Source: Winogradskya consettensis
GTDB lineage: Bacteria > Actinomycetota > Actinomycetes > Mycobacteriales > Micromonosporaceae
DNA: 64,000 nt
Reading direction: 5' to 3'
Assembly (NCBI RefSeq): GCF_018332715.1
Contig: NZ_BOQP01000004.1
Span: forward strand, 248,001-312,000
The notes beneath the pieces are model-generated. The model ran no database searches and had not been told where the DNA came from. It worked only from the letters and a program-made list of their open reading frames with translations. A program made the translations under genes and the position numbers. Shown here piece by piece: positions 25,819 to 33,667 of this stretch (position 1 is the stretch's first letter; each line of letters opens with the position of its first letter).

Positions 25819-26640
25819 TCAGCTGTTCAGGAAACCGATCAGGGCCTCGTTGAACTCGGCGGGGTGGCTGGCGTTGATGCCGTGCGGGCCGTCCTTGATG
25901 ACGACCAGCTTCGCGCCGGGGATGGCCTGCGCGGTGCGGGCGCCGCTGACCTCGATCGGGACGATGGCGTCACTGTCGCCATGGATGACCAGGGTCGGGA
26001 TGTCAATCTTGGCAAGGTCGGGACGGAAGTCCGTGTAGCTGAACGCGGCGATGCTGTCGAGGGTGCCCTTGGCGGATGCGACGTGGGCGAGCTCCTGGGC
26101 GTAGCGCAGCTGGGCGTCGCTGACCTTCTGCTTGCCGCCGGCGGTGAAGAAGTTCTGCGCGAAGCCGTCGACGAAGGCGATCCGGTCGGCGATGACGCCG
26201 TCCTGAAAGCCCTTGATGGTGGCGTCGTCGAGACCGCCGCCGGGGTTGTCGTCGCTCTTGTGGAGATACGGCGGGACGGCACCGGCGAACACCGCGCGGG
26301 CGATCCGGGCGCTGCCGTAGCTGCCGAGGTAACGGGCGACCTCGCCGCCGCCCATGGAGAATCCGACGAGGGTGACGCCGGTCAGGTCGAGCGTGGTGAG
26401 CAGTCCGTCGAGGTCGGCGGCGAACGTGTCGTAGTCGTAGCCGTCCCAGGGCTGGCTGCTCTGGCCGAAGCCGCGGCGGTCGTACGTGATGACGCGTTTG
26501 CCGGCCGCGACCAGTGGCGCGATCTGGGCCTCCCAGCTGCGGCCCGACAGCGGCCAGCCGTGGATGAGCACGACCGGGTCACCGGTGCCGAAGTCCTCGT
26601 AGTGCAGCTCGACGCCGTTGCTGACAGCGATGTAGGGCAT
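25819..26640 (-). CDS. Alpha/beta hydrolase, non-heme chloroperoxidase type
   Basis: A 273-aa hydrolase. The nucleophile elbow GFSMGG has S95, followed by D223 in HGDSDAIVP and H252 in DGPHG, a complete catalytic triad. HGWPLSGRSW near 28-37 forms the oxyanion loop. The sequence belongs to the cofactor-free chloroperoxidase/esterase group, which hydrolyses esters and can show perhydrolase activity. It lies 29 bp behind the DJ-1/PfpI gene in one operon, controlled by the operator at 27404-27420, which suggests a role in detoxifying reactive esters, lactones or aldehyde adducts. Confidence 0.91.
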   Translation of the reverse strand: MPYIAVSNGVELHYEDFGTGDPVVLIHGWPLSGRSWEAQIAPLVAAGKRVITYDRRGFGQSSQPWDGYDYDTFAADLDGLLTTLDLTGVTLVGFSMGGGEVARYLGSYGSARIARAVFAGAVPPYLHKSDDNPGGGLDDATIKGFQDGVIADRIAFVDGFAQNFFTAGGKQKVSDAQLRYAQELAHVASAKGTLDSIAAFSYTDFRPDLAKIDIPTLVIHGDSDAIVPIEVSGARTAQAIPGAKLVVIKDGPHGINASHPAEFNEALIGFLNS

Positions 26641-26669
26641 GGTGGTTTCCTTTGTCTCGAGCGGGATGA

Positions 26670-27353
26670 TCAGGCGGAGGCGAGCACGGTGAGCAGGACG
26701 TCGGCGGCCTCGGCGGACGAGGCGGGGTTCTGGCCGGTGATCAGCAGTCCGTCGCGGACGACGTAGGAGCCCCAGTCGGCGCCCTTGGAGTAGACGCCGC
26801 CCTTGGCCTTGAGCTCGTCCTCGACGAGGAACGGCACGATGTCGGTCAGGCCGACGCCGTCCTCCTCGCTGTTGGTGAACCCGGTGACCGGGCGCCCCTG
26901 GACCAGCGGGGTGCCGTCGGCGTTGGTGACGTGACGCAGCACCCCCGGCGCGTGGCAGACCAGCGCGACCGGCTTACCGGTCCGCAGCGTGGTCTCGATG
27001 AGCGCGACCGAGTCGGTGTCCTCGGCCAGGTCCCACAGCGGGCCGTGCCCGCCCGGGTAGAACACCGCGTCGTAGTCGGCGGGGTCGACCGTGCTCAGCA
27101 CAACGGTCGAGTCCAGCGCGGCCTCCGCCTCGGGGTCGGCCTCGAACCGGCGGGTGTCGTCGGTCTGGGAGCCGGGCTCGTTGCTCTTCGGGTCGAGCGG
27201 CGGGCGGCCACCCTTCGGCGAGGCCAGCGTGATCGTGGCGCCGGCCTGCTTGAGCCGGTAGTACGGCGCCGCGAGCTCCTCCAGCCAGAAGCCGGTCTTG
27301 CGGCCCGTGGTGCCCAGCTCGTCGTGCGAGGTCAGAACCAGCAGAACGTTCAT
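26670..27353 (-). CDS. DJ-1/PfpI family protein, Hsp31/glyoxalase III-like
   Basis: A 227-aa protein of the class I glutamine amidotransferase-like superfamily. The nucleophile C133 with H134 lies in ALVCHAPGVL, and an acidic residue in WLEELAAPYY (25-26) fits the Glu of the active site. The size and the long N-terminal segment match the Hsp31-like subgroup, whose members convert methylglyoxal to lactate without a cofactor. A GGGG ribosome site lies before the ATG. It is the first gene of the operon and has a 17-bp operator identical to that of the TetR gene at 17409, so induction by reactive carbonyls is likely. Confidence 0.9.
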   Translation of the reverse strand: MNVLLVLTSHDELGTTGRKTGFWLEELAAPYYRLKQAGATITLASPKGGRPPLDPKSNEPGSQTDDTRRFEADPEAEAALDSTVVLSTVDPADYDAVFYPGGHGPLWDLAEDTDSVALIETTLRTGKPVALVCHAPGVLRHVTNADGTPLVQGRPVTGFTNSEEDGVGLTDIVPFLVEDELKAKGGVYSKGADWGSYVVRDGLLITGQNPASSAEAADVLLTVLASA

Positions 27354-27403
27354 CTCAGAACCCCTTCGCTCACTTATGAGCCGCGTTGGCCACGTCCCGA
27401 ACA

Positions 27404-27420
27404 GTAGACGACTGGTCTAC
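27404..27420. promoter_or_regulatory. Operator shared with the TetR gene
   Basis: GTAGACGACTGGTCTAC is the exact reverse complement of the site at 18020-18036. On the minus strand TTGCAA (27429-27424) and TCTACT (27407-27402) could be -35 and -10 with a 16-nt spacer, so the palindrome lies over the core promoter of the DJ-1/hydrolase operon. Confidence 0.8.
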
Positions 27421-27433
27421 TAGATTGCAAGCC

Positions 27434-28033
27434 TCACCGGGAGAGCTCACTGCGGACCGCGTACGCGACGGCGTGCGTACGGCTGCGGAGGTTGAGCCGG
27501 CCCCGTACCTCGAGCACGATCTTGGTGACCCGCGACCGGGGCAGACCGAGCCGCCGGCTCACCTCGGCACTGCTCAGCCCGTCGGCGTAGAGGAGCAGCA
27601 CCTTTGTCTCAAGGTCGCCCAGGGGACTTGTGGCGGCTGCCTCGAACCGCTGCAGGAGCAGCGGCAGGGTCACGGCCGGCAGGGGTGGCCGCACCGACCG
27701 GGTCAGCGCGATGGCCTCGAGGACCCGATCGGGGTCGGCCGCGGCCCGGTGCAGCAGGGCGATCAGGCCGAGGGCCGCCGCCACCGACAGCTGTTCCCCG
27801 GTGATCTCGTCCGCTATGACGATGCAGCTGATCTCCCCGGACCGGGCCGCGAAACGCTCCCGCATCAGGGCGAGCAGCCGTTCGTCGGCCCGGTCGGTGA
27901 GCAGGATCAGGACGTCGCACTGAGCCCAGTCCGTCAGCTGCACCTGTGGCGCCTGCGAGAGAGCCTGGGCCAGCCCGTGACCACTGACGAGATCGCGGGT
28001 CTCGATGGCGACCGGCGCCCGTGGGCCGGTCAT
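27434..28033 (-). CDS. LuxR-type HTH protein, last gene of the T7SS-like operon
   Basis: A 199-aa protein with a C-terminal LuxR helix-turn-helix (about 140-195: SSAEVSRRLGLPRSRVTKIV) and an N-terminal half with a receiver-like hydrophobic pattern (CDVLILLTD, SCIVIADE, LGLIALL). No phosphorylatable aspartate pattern is complete, so an atypical receiver is likely. ATG 28033 overlaps the stop of the mycosin-like gene (ATGA), placing it in the secretion operon. It may tie expression of the operon to an internal signal. The longer frame to 28255 is a shadow. Confidence 0.82.
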   Translation of the reverse strand: MTGPRAPVAIETRDLVSGHGLAQALSQAPQVQLTDWAQCDVLILLTDRADERLLALMRERFAARSGEISCIVIADEITGEQLSVAAALGLIALLHRAAADPDRVLEAIALTRSVRPPLPAVTLPLLLQRFEAAATSPLGDLETKVLLLYADGLSSAEVSRRLGLPRSRVTKIVLEVRGRLNLRSRTHAVAYAVRSELSR

Positions 28034-29325
28034 CCCTGCCGGGCGGGACCCGGCGGCTGCCAGAACGGGTCGTCGCCGTCGCCGGTCAGCCGGGCACGGG
28101 CAGCCATCGCCCGCCGGTCGGCGCGGCGGCGGCTCAAACTCGCGCCCAGCAGCAGATACAGCACGAATCCCAGCACCACGACCACCGCCAGGAACGCACC
28201 CGCCCCGAGCAGTACGCCGCTCAGCGCCGGAAGCACACCGGACGACGTCTTCCACGGCGCGTTCACGCCCACCCCGGCGGGCAGCGGCGCGGTGACGGCC
28301 GCATCCGGGTTCACCACCCCGCCGGCGGCCGTGGCCCGCACCTGGCGGGTCACCTCGGCGGCATGCAGTTCGGGGTGGGCCGAGCGGACCAGCGCGACCG
28401 TGCCCGCCACGAACGCCGCCGGGCCGGCACCGGGGGCCAGCAGCTCCGACGAGTCGCTGGGTGGGTCGCCGCCGTCCGCACCCACGCTCAGAAGTCCGTC
28501 GGCCGGTTCGAGTCGCACCGTGGCGGGCACCACGACGACGGCATCCCGGGCGATCGCGGCACCGACCGCGGCGCGCACCCCCGGGTCGGCCCCGTCGATG
28601 TCGGCACCCACGAGAATGACCTGTGCGCCGGACCGGGCAGCGACGGCGATGGCCGTCGCCGCCCGGTCCGAGGTGATGACGTCGTCGCCCGCCCTGATCG
28701 GCATGATCCGGGCCTGCGGTGCCACGCCGGACCGGTCGCCGGCGACGATCCCGGCGAGCGTGGTGCCGGAGCCTTCACAAGCGGTGTCGCCGCGACCGGT
28801 GCCCGCGACGACGTCGGCTCCGGGGGTGACCCGGCCGGCCAGCCCAGCAGCCGCACCGTCCACACCGGATCCCAGAAGCGCGACCGTGACGCCCGCGCCG
28901 TCCGACTTCTCCCAGGCCTGGCTCAGTGGGGGCGTGAGCTGCGTCCCGTCCACGGCCTGACCACAATCAGAATCCGAGGGGTACGCCGTCAGCGCGCCGG
29001 AGTGCAGCCCCTCGCCGGCCGCGTCCCACGGCAGGACGAGCTCCCACCCCGTGTGCAACCGGCTCGGATCCGTCAGCCGGCCACCGTCGCGCTGGATCCG
29101 GCCGGCGTTGAGGGCGAGGATCTCTCCGGCGCGGTTACCGTCACCCAGGAAGCGCTCCGCGATCTGCCAGAGGTTCTCGGGCTCGCCCGGGAAAGCCTCG
29201 CCGACCGTGTAGGAAATCTGGTTCACGGCTTCGCCGGAGGGCGGTGCGGCGCCGGCGGGGACCGCTGCCACCCCGGTCATCGCCAGCGCGAGCACGGCGA
29301 TCAGCATTGTTCTGCGTACGGTCAT
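28030..29325 (-). CDS. Mycosin-like subtilase without catalytic triad, with LysM-like domain
   Basis: A 431-aa protein: signal peptide (1-27), LysM-like segment (about 37-100, YTVGEAF...LWQIAERFLGDGN), subtilisin fold (about 130-335), and a C-terminal membrane helix (about 366-394), the layout of type VII secretion mycosins. The catalytic positions are replaced: the Asp site reads LLGSG (G152), the His site EGSGT (S186) and the Ser site PGAGPAAFVAG (G301). The oxyanion Asn is also not seen. It should therefore be inactive as a protease and may act structurally, as mycosins can do for secretion-complex stability. It starts one base after the lectin gene's stop. Confidence 0.82.
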   Translation of the reverse strand: MTVRRTMLIAVLALAMTGVAAVPAGAAPPSGEAVNQISYTVGEAFPGEPENLWQIAERFLGDGNRAGEILALNAGRIQRDGGRLTDPSRLHTGWELVLPWDAAGEGLHSGALTAYPSDSDCGQAVDGTQLTPPLSQAWEKSDGAGVTVALLGSGVDGAAAGLAGRVTPGADVVAGTGRGDTACEGSGTTLAGIVAGDRSGVAPQARIMPIRAGDDVITSDRAATAIAVAARSGAQVILVGADIDGADPGVRAAVGAAIARDAVVVVPATVRLEPADGLLSVGADGGDPPSDSSELLAPGAGPAAFVAGTVALVRSAHPELHAAEVTRQVRATAAGGVVNPDAAVTAPLPAGVGVNAPWKTSSGVLPALSGVLLGAGAFLAVVVVLGFVLYLLLGASLSRRRADRRAMAARARLTGDGDDPFWQPPGPARQG

Positions 29326-29326
29326 C

Positions 29327-30940
29327 TCACCATTGCGCTTTCTCCAGGAGTGCCCACTCGTGGTCGTCGCCGGATTTGCACGGGACGAGCGCCAGCCGCG
29401 CGCCGGCACCACCGGTGCCCGCGCCGGGAACGTCGACGCACATGTCGGCGGCCGCGTCGCGCAGCCAGTAGTACTGAGTCCCGGCCACGGCGACCTGTGG
29501 TTCCAGCCGGAAGAACTGGTTGTCCTTGTCGGAGCAGCCGGTCTCGTTGAGCGAGGTGCTCGACGCGACCTTCCCGGCACCGGGCGGGTCGACGCAGAAA
29601 TGGTCCTGCGCGTTACGGATCCAGTAGAGCTCGTAGCCGTCGCCATCGGTGCCGCGCGGCTCGAACGTCCAGTCGTCCGCATTCGAACACCCGATCTGGA
29701 TCACCGGGCCGTCCCGCGTGCCGTTGCCGGGCACGGCGATGCAGTCACGGGTGGTGAGGTTGCGGACGTGGTACGGCCCGAAGTCGCCGCCGGGACCGCC
29801 GTCGACGTCCTTGACGGCCGGCTGGTCGCCCTGTGTCCCGCCCGCTTGCTGATCCTGCTGCCCCGGGGAAGTCGTGACCGGCCCAGTCGTAGCCGGTGCA
29901 GTCGTAGCCGGTGCGGTCGTGGCCGGCGCGGGAGCGATCGGCCGCAGCGTCTCGGTCTCCACGGGAGCCGGGGACGCCGGCGCGCTCAGGCGCTTGTCCT
30001 TGGCATACTCCTTCTCCGCTGTCGTCACGTCGTCCAGCAGCGCGGCCGCCATGGCGCCGGTGCCGCCGGTGAAGGCCGCGAGCGCCGGACCGTACTGTCC
30101 GCCCGCGTCCTGCATGAGCTTGCACATCGTCCGGCCGAGCACGGGGATCGCCACGGACGGCGTCCAGGGTGAGTCCTGCTCCCCCGCGTTCGCCGCCCAG
30201 ACCTGCGGCAGGAACTGCGCGATGCCCTGTTCACCGGTCGCGCCGACCTTGGCGGCGTCGAAACCGGACGTCGCCATGATCTGCGCCGCGATCCGGGCCG
30301 GTGACAGGTCCGGGCAGACAGAGCCCGCAGTGACGACGGCTGCCACGTCCTGCTCCGGGACGGCGATGGCCGGTACGGGCGGCACGGCACGACGTTCCAG
30401 CACGGGCTGCAGCGCATACCAGGCGGCGTACCGTTCAACGGTTTCCACGTAGTCGCCGTCGACATGCTGCGCGGCGAGCGCGAGACGCCACGGGTCGCCG
30501 GCGGTTCGCGCTGCGCGTACCTTGCCGATCTCCTGGCAGGTCAGGTGGGCCAGCGCGGTGATCCCCGCCTCGCGGTCGGCCGGATCGGCATCCGGCCACG
30601 GCTTGTTCTGCTGCCATTGCGCGGGCGTCAGCGCGGCGACCCCGGTGCGGCCACCGGCACGCATCCCGGTCACCGGGCGGATGCCGAAGCCCGATGCGGC
30701 CATGACCTGACCGGCCAGCCGGGCGGGGGTGAGTGCCGGGCACGACGCCGACGCGCTGACGACGATCCTCAGGTCGGGCGCGGAGAGCCGGGCGCCCGCC
30801 AGGGGCGGCGTGGCACCGGCTGCCTGCCGTGCCACGAACCCACCGGCGGCCAGCACGCAGGCGAGCGCCAGGCCAGCACCCAGCAACACCCACGCCCACC
30901 GGTTCCTTCTTGGGGGACGGGCCACAAACGTTCCTCTCAT
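29327..30940 (-). CDS. Tandem transglycosylase-like domains plus ricin-type lectin
   Basis: A 537-aa protein with an N-terminal membrane anchor (about 16-36). Two SLT-like segments follow (about 66-140 and 208-290); the second has GEQGIAQFLPQVW, the typical motif after the active site. The expected catalytic Glu is missing in both: QVMAASGF (A82) and QIMATSGF (T224). A Thr/Pro/Ala linker (PATTA repeats) leads to a C-terminal beta-trefoil ricin-type lectin domain with three subdomains (about 395-535). It probably binds cell-wall glycan rather than cutting it. Translationally coupled to its neighbours (ATGA with the upstream gene). Confidence 0.8.
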   Translation of the reverse strand: MRGTFVARPPRRNRWAWVLLGAGLALACVLAAGGFVARQAAGATPPLAGARLSAPDLRIVVSASASCPALTPARLAGQVMAASGFGIRPVTGMRAGGRTGVAALTPAQWQQNKPWPDADPADREAGITALAHLTCQEIGKVRAARTAGDPWRLALAAQHVDGDYVETVERYAAWYALQPVLERRAVPPVPAIAVPEQDVAAVVTAGSVCPDLSPARIAAQIMATSGFDAAKVGATGEQGIAQFLPQVWAANAGEQDSPWTPSVAIPVLGRTMCKLMQDAGGQYGPALAAFTGGTGAMAAALLDDVTTAEKEYAKDKRLSAPASPAPVETETLRPIAPAPATTAPATTAPATTGPVTTSPGQQDQQAGGTQGDQPAVKDVDGGPGGDFGPYHVRNLTTRDCIAVPGNGTRDGPVIQIGCSNADDWTFEPRGTDGDGYELYWIRNAQDHFCVDPPGAGKVASSTSLNETGCSDKDNQFFRLEPQVAVAGTQYYWLRDAAADMCVDVPGAGTGGAGARLALVPCKSGDDHEWALLEKAQW

Positions 30941-31575
30941 AGGTTGGCGAGCAACTCGTCCTCGGTCGGGACGTCGACCCGATCGGACCAGCGCAGGGTG
31001 CTCACGGCCATGTCGAACAGCAGCACGATCGCCCGCACCGGATCGGCCTCGACATCGCCGTCGCTGAGCACCGTGAACGTCAGCAACCCCCAGGTGCCCG
31101 GGGCTCCGGGGGCGGCGACGAAGTAGCTGACGCGTACGGATGGGGCTCTGCGCCCGATCGCATCGCTGTCCATCACCTGGCTGATCCGCGCGGCCGGGCA
31201 GCCGCCGACCTCCAGCGCCGTCCCGTCGGTTCCGGCGTCGGCGAGGATGCCGTCGAGGACCTGCCGCGGGTCGCGTACGTCGTCGCCCTCGTCCTCGATC
31301 ACCGACAGCACCAGCGTGCCGGGCAGGCGCATGCCGTACATCTCCGTGACCGGCAGCACCACCGCCCGGGCCCCCTGCCGTTCGGCCTCGTCGGTCGCCC
31401 GGGTGAGGTCGGCGCGCAGGACCCGCCGCCACGGTCCGGCCTTGTCCCGCGGCAGCGTGTCGGGCAGGGCGTGCCGGACGATGCCGTTGATCGCGCGCTC
31501 CCGCAGCCGGGCCAGGCCGGGAGCGGTCGGGATGTACGCCCATCCCGCGGGCAGCACGAGCTCGATGTCGATCAC
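30937..31575 (-). CDS. Conserved T7SS-operon protein, unknown function
   Basis: A 212-aa cytoplasmic-type protein with no signal peptide or membrane helix. I do not recognise the family. It opens with IELVLPAGWAYIP, has a run of alternating beta strands (AVVLPVTEMYG, LPGTLVLSVIEDEG, VRVSYFVAAPG, WGLLTFTVLSDGD) and ends in the helical/acidic segment DVPTEDELLANL. It overlaps both neighbours by ATGA. The context suggests a chaperone- or adaptor-like cytoplasmic role in the secretion operon, comparable in position to EspG-type proteins, but no sequence similarity is claimed. Confidence 0.72.
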   Translation of the reverse strand: MIDIELVLPAGWAYIPTAPGLARLRERAINGIVRHALPDTLPRDKAGPWRRVLRADLTRATDEAERQGARAVVLPVTEMYGMRLPGTLVLSVIEDEGDDVRDPRQVLDGILADAGTDGTALEVGGCPAARISQVMDSDAIGRRAPSVRVSYFVAAPGAPGTWGLLTFTVLSDGDVEADPVRAIVLLFDMAVSTLRWSDRVDVPTEDELLANL

Positions 31576-32165
31576 AGCACCCCCGCCGCGAGGGCCGGCG
31601 AATCGTCGGCGATCACGTTCAGCAGCGCGTCGATCCCGTCGCCGATCACCGCGAGCCGGCTCAGCCCGTTGACGCGCGTGGTCACCAGGATGTCGAGGTC
31701 GCCCGTCGCACGTTCGAGGCGCAGTGCCGCGTCGACCCGGCCGTGCAGCCCGTTCTCCTCGGTGCGGGCCAGGGCGATCACGCGTACGCCGTCCCCGTGG
31801 CGGGTGGACACGTATTCGACGTTCGGCTCACGCACGTCGTCGGCGAAGCCCTCCGCGCCGACCGCACCCATCAGGTACGCGGAGTCGCCGGGAAACGCCT
31901 CGCGGAATTCCACGAGCGCGATCACGGGCATCCAGCGGATGTCGTCGCCGAGGAACCCCATGCCCCAGACCAGGCGGCAGTGCGGTGCCAGTTGATCGGC
32001 GCGGGCGAGCAGGTCGGCGGCCAGCACCGCGCTCGTCCCGTCGCCCGCCCAGCCGTCCAGGAGGGCCGACAGGGCGGCGGTCCACGCCGTACGCTCATCG
32101 GTGTCGCCGCCCGCGGCCGGCACCCAGTCCCACCACCAGGACACCGTCAGGGTCTGCTCCGGCAT
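31572..32165 (-). CDS. Conserved T7SS-operon protein, unknown function
   Basis: A 197-aa soluble protein, acidic, without signal peptide. I do not recognise it. It begins with a Trp-rich strand (TLTVSWWWDWVPA) and has a beta-rich centre (DIRWMPVIALVEFREAF, GVRVIALART) that resembles in style the following 212-aa product, so the two might be distant relatives or form a pair. Its start overlaps the 374-aa gene's stop by one base (TGATG) and its own stop overlaps the next start (ATGA). Confidence 0.72.
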   Translation of the reverse strand: MPEQTLTVSWWWDWVPAAGGDTDERTAWTAALSALLDGWAGDGTSAVLAADLLARADQLAPHCRLVWGMGFLGDDIRWMPVIALVEFREAFPGDSAYLMGAVGAEGFADDVREPNVEYVSTRHGDGVRVIALARTEENGLHGRVDAALRLERATGDLDILVTTRVNGLSRLAVIGDGIDALLNVIADDSPALAAGVL

Positions 32166-33289
32166 CAGTGACCACCGACCACGGGGTTGTGCGTCGCCTG
32201 GATGGCCCCGAGGACCAGGCCGACACCGATGTCGAACGTGCGACCCATGACCTCCACCACCTTGGGGAGCTGTCCGAGGCCCTTCGGCAGGGGCGGTGGC
32301 CGCAGTCCCGAGGGCCCCGTGATCTCCGGCGGTTTGCCGGGAGGTCCGATCTTCGGCGGTTTGAACGGCGAGGACCTGGGACCGGAACGCCCCGAATCGC
32401 CACCCGGTTCCCCACGCGGCTTGCCGATGGGCGGAACCTTGCCGCGGAGCATGTTCTTGTAGTCGTCGACGGCCCTGCCGGCTTTGGTGAGGCGTGCGCC
32501 CAGGCCACCGATGCCGAGCCCGATCGCGTCGAGAGCCACGCTGAGCACCTCGCCCTCGTGATTGGCGAGCAGCACGGAGTCGGAGACCAACAGGACGGCC
32601 CCGGCGACCAGCGCGGCCATCGCGACCCCGTTCAGCCCGGGTATGACAAACGCGAGCACGGTCAGCACCAGGGCGATGATCGCGAAGATGTCACTGATCT
32701 TCTTGAACACGGCCATGATCTTGTCGTTGCGGGAGTCGCTCAGCCCGTCGTCGTAGATCTTGCTGTTCACCGCGTCGCCAAAGCGTTTACCTGCCACGTC
32801 GAGGGCGTCCAGTGCGGCGGTCAGCCGGTTCGTGGCCGCTTTGAGCTGACCTGACGCCTCGTCCACCGCGCGCTGCTTGTCGGTGGCCTTCTGCTGCTCC
32901 TCCGGCGAGACCGTGCCGTCCGGGCCCTCCTGCGGGTCCGGCATCCCCAGCGCCTTGTAGTTGGCCGATTTGCCGTCCTCCGCGTCGTTCTCGGCGGCGG
33001 TGACCTCGTCCATCGCGTGCTGCAGCTCGGGCTCGTACCGCTCGATCTCGTTGGCGACGTCGTGGTAGCGCACGGCGACCTTGCTCAGACTGTCCTTGAT
33101 GGACGTCGCGTCGGTCCTGAGCGGTTCGACCCACTGGCCCACCAGGCCTTCGCTGCCCCTGTCGACGATCTTCTGCAGCCCCTGCACCGCGTCGTCGATG
33201 GTCTGCGAGATGTGCTGATAGCGCTTCTGCGCCGCGTCCATCTCGGCGACGTCGGCGCGCTTGAGGGTCTTGATGCGGCCGTCGCTCAC
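32165..33289 (-). CDS. Coiled-coil membrane protein, candidate T7SS substrate or component
   Basis: A 374-aa protein. Residues 1-200 are long charged helices with a WXG/LXG-like layout (VDRGSEGLVGQWVEPL near 43-58), followed by two adjacent hydrophobic segments at about 205-250 and a Pro/Gly-rich tail (about 285-345) before a C-terminal helical segment. The helical N-terminus looks like a T7SS targeting domain. Whether it is secreted or an anchored component is open. It is coupled by ATGA to the small WXG-like gene, the usual arrangement for a substrate and its partner. Confidence 0.75.
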   Translation of the reverse strand: MSDGRIKTLKRADVAEMDAAQKRYQHISQTIDDAVQGLQKIVDRGSEGLVGQWVEPLRTDATSIKDSLSKVAVRYHDVANEIERYEPELQHAMDEVTAAENDAEDGKSANYKALGMPDPQEGPDGTVSPEEQQKATDKQRAVDEASGQLKAATNRLTAALDALDVAGKRFGDAVNSKIYDDGLSDSRNDKIMAVFKKISDIFAIIALVLTVLAFVIPGLNGVAMAALVAGAVLLVSDSVLLANHEGEVLSVALDAIGLGIGGLGARLTKAGRAVDDYKNMLRGKVPPIGKPRGEPGGDSGRSGPRSSPFKPPKIGPPGKPPEITGPSGLRPPPLPKGLGQLPKVVEVMGRTFDIGVGLVLGAIQATHNPVVGGH

Positions 33290-33567
33290 TTCTGATCCAT
33301 GCTCTCTCGCATCTGTTTCTCCGCCTCGGTCCAGGTCTCGTCGAGTTCCTTGACCTTGTCGCGGAACTTCTTCATCTCCTCGACCAGCTTGTTGCGGTGC
33401 ACGGTCCAGTTGTCCGCGAAGTCACCCATGGACAGATTCGCGTTCAACTGGCCCCACTGGTCCTTCTCGTCGTCCTGGAAGTCCAGCGCGCCCTCGAACT
33501 GGCCGATCAGCTCGTTGAGGCTGCTGACCAGCCCGTCCAGGTCCTTGACCACGAGGTCGGGCATCAC
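33286..33567 (-). CDS. Small WXG100-like helical protein
   Basis: A 93-aa all-helical protein with two amphipathic helices separated near NLSMGDFADNW, where WXG-type proteins have their turn. No exact WXG triplet is present. A GTG at 33567 and an ATG at 33564 are both possible starts. It follows eccC by 60 bp and overlaps the 374-aa gene (ATGA), so it is likely a partner or chaperone for that protein, forming a helical bundle with its N-terminus. Confidence 0.75.
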   Translation of the reverse strand: MMPDLVVKDLDGLVSSLNELIGQFEGALDFQDDEKDQWGQLNANLSMGDFADNWTVHRNKLVEEMKKFRDKVKELDETWTEAEKQMRESMDQK

Positions 33568-33595
33568 ATCACCGCTTCACTTGTCGTCGGGTTCA

Positions 33596-33667
33596 CCGGC
33601 CGGCCACGGCCGGCTCCAGCAGGGGGATCAAGGCCGGCCGGCCACGGCCGGCTCCAGCAGGGGGATC
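33596..33667. repeat. 34-bp tandem duplication at the 3' end of eccC
   Basis: The same 34-bp sequence is at 33596-33629 and 33634-33667, 38 bp apart. The inner copy encodes the last residues (IPLLEPAVAGRP) and the outer copy lies past the stop in another frame. The duplication therefore lengthened the spacer between eccC and the next gene. Confidence 0.9.
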
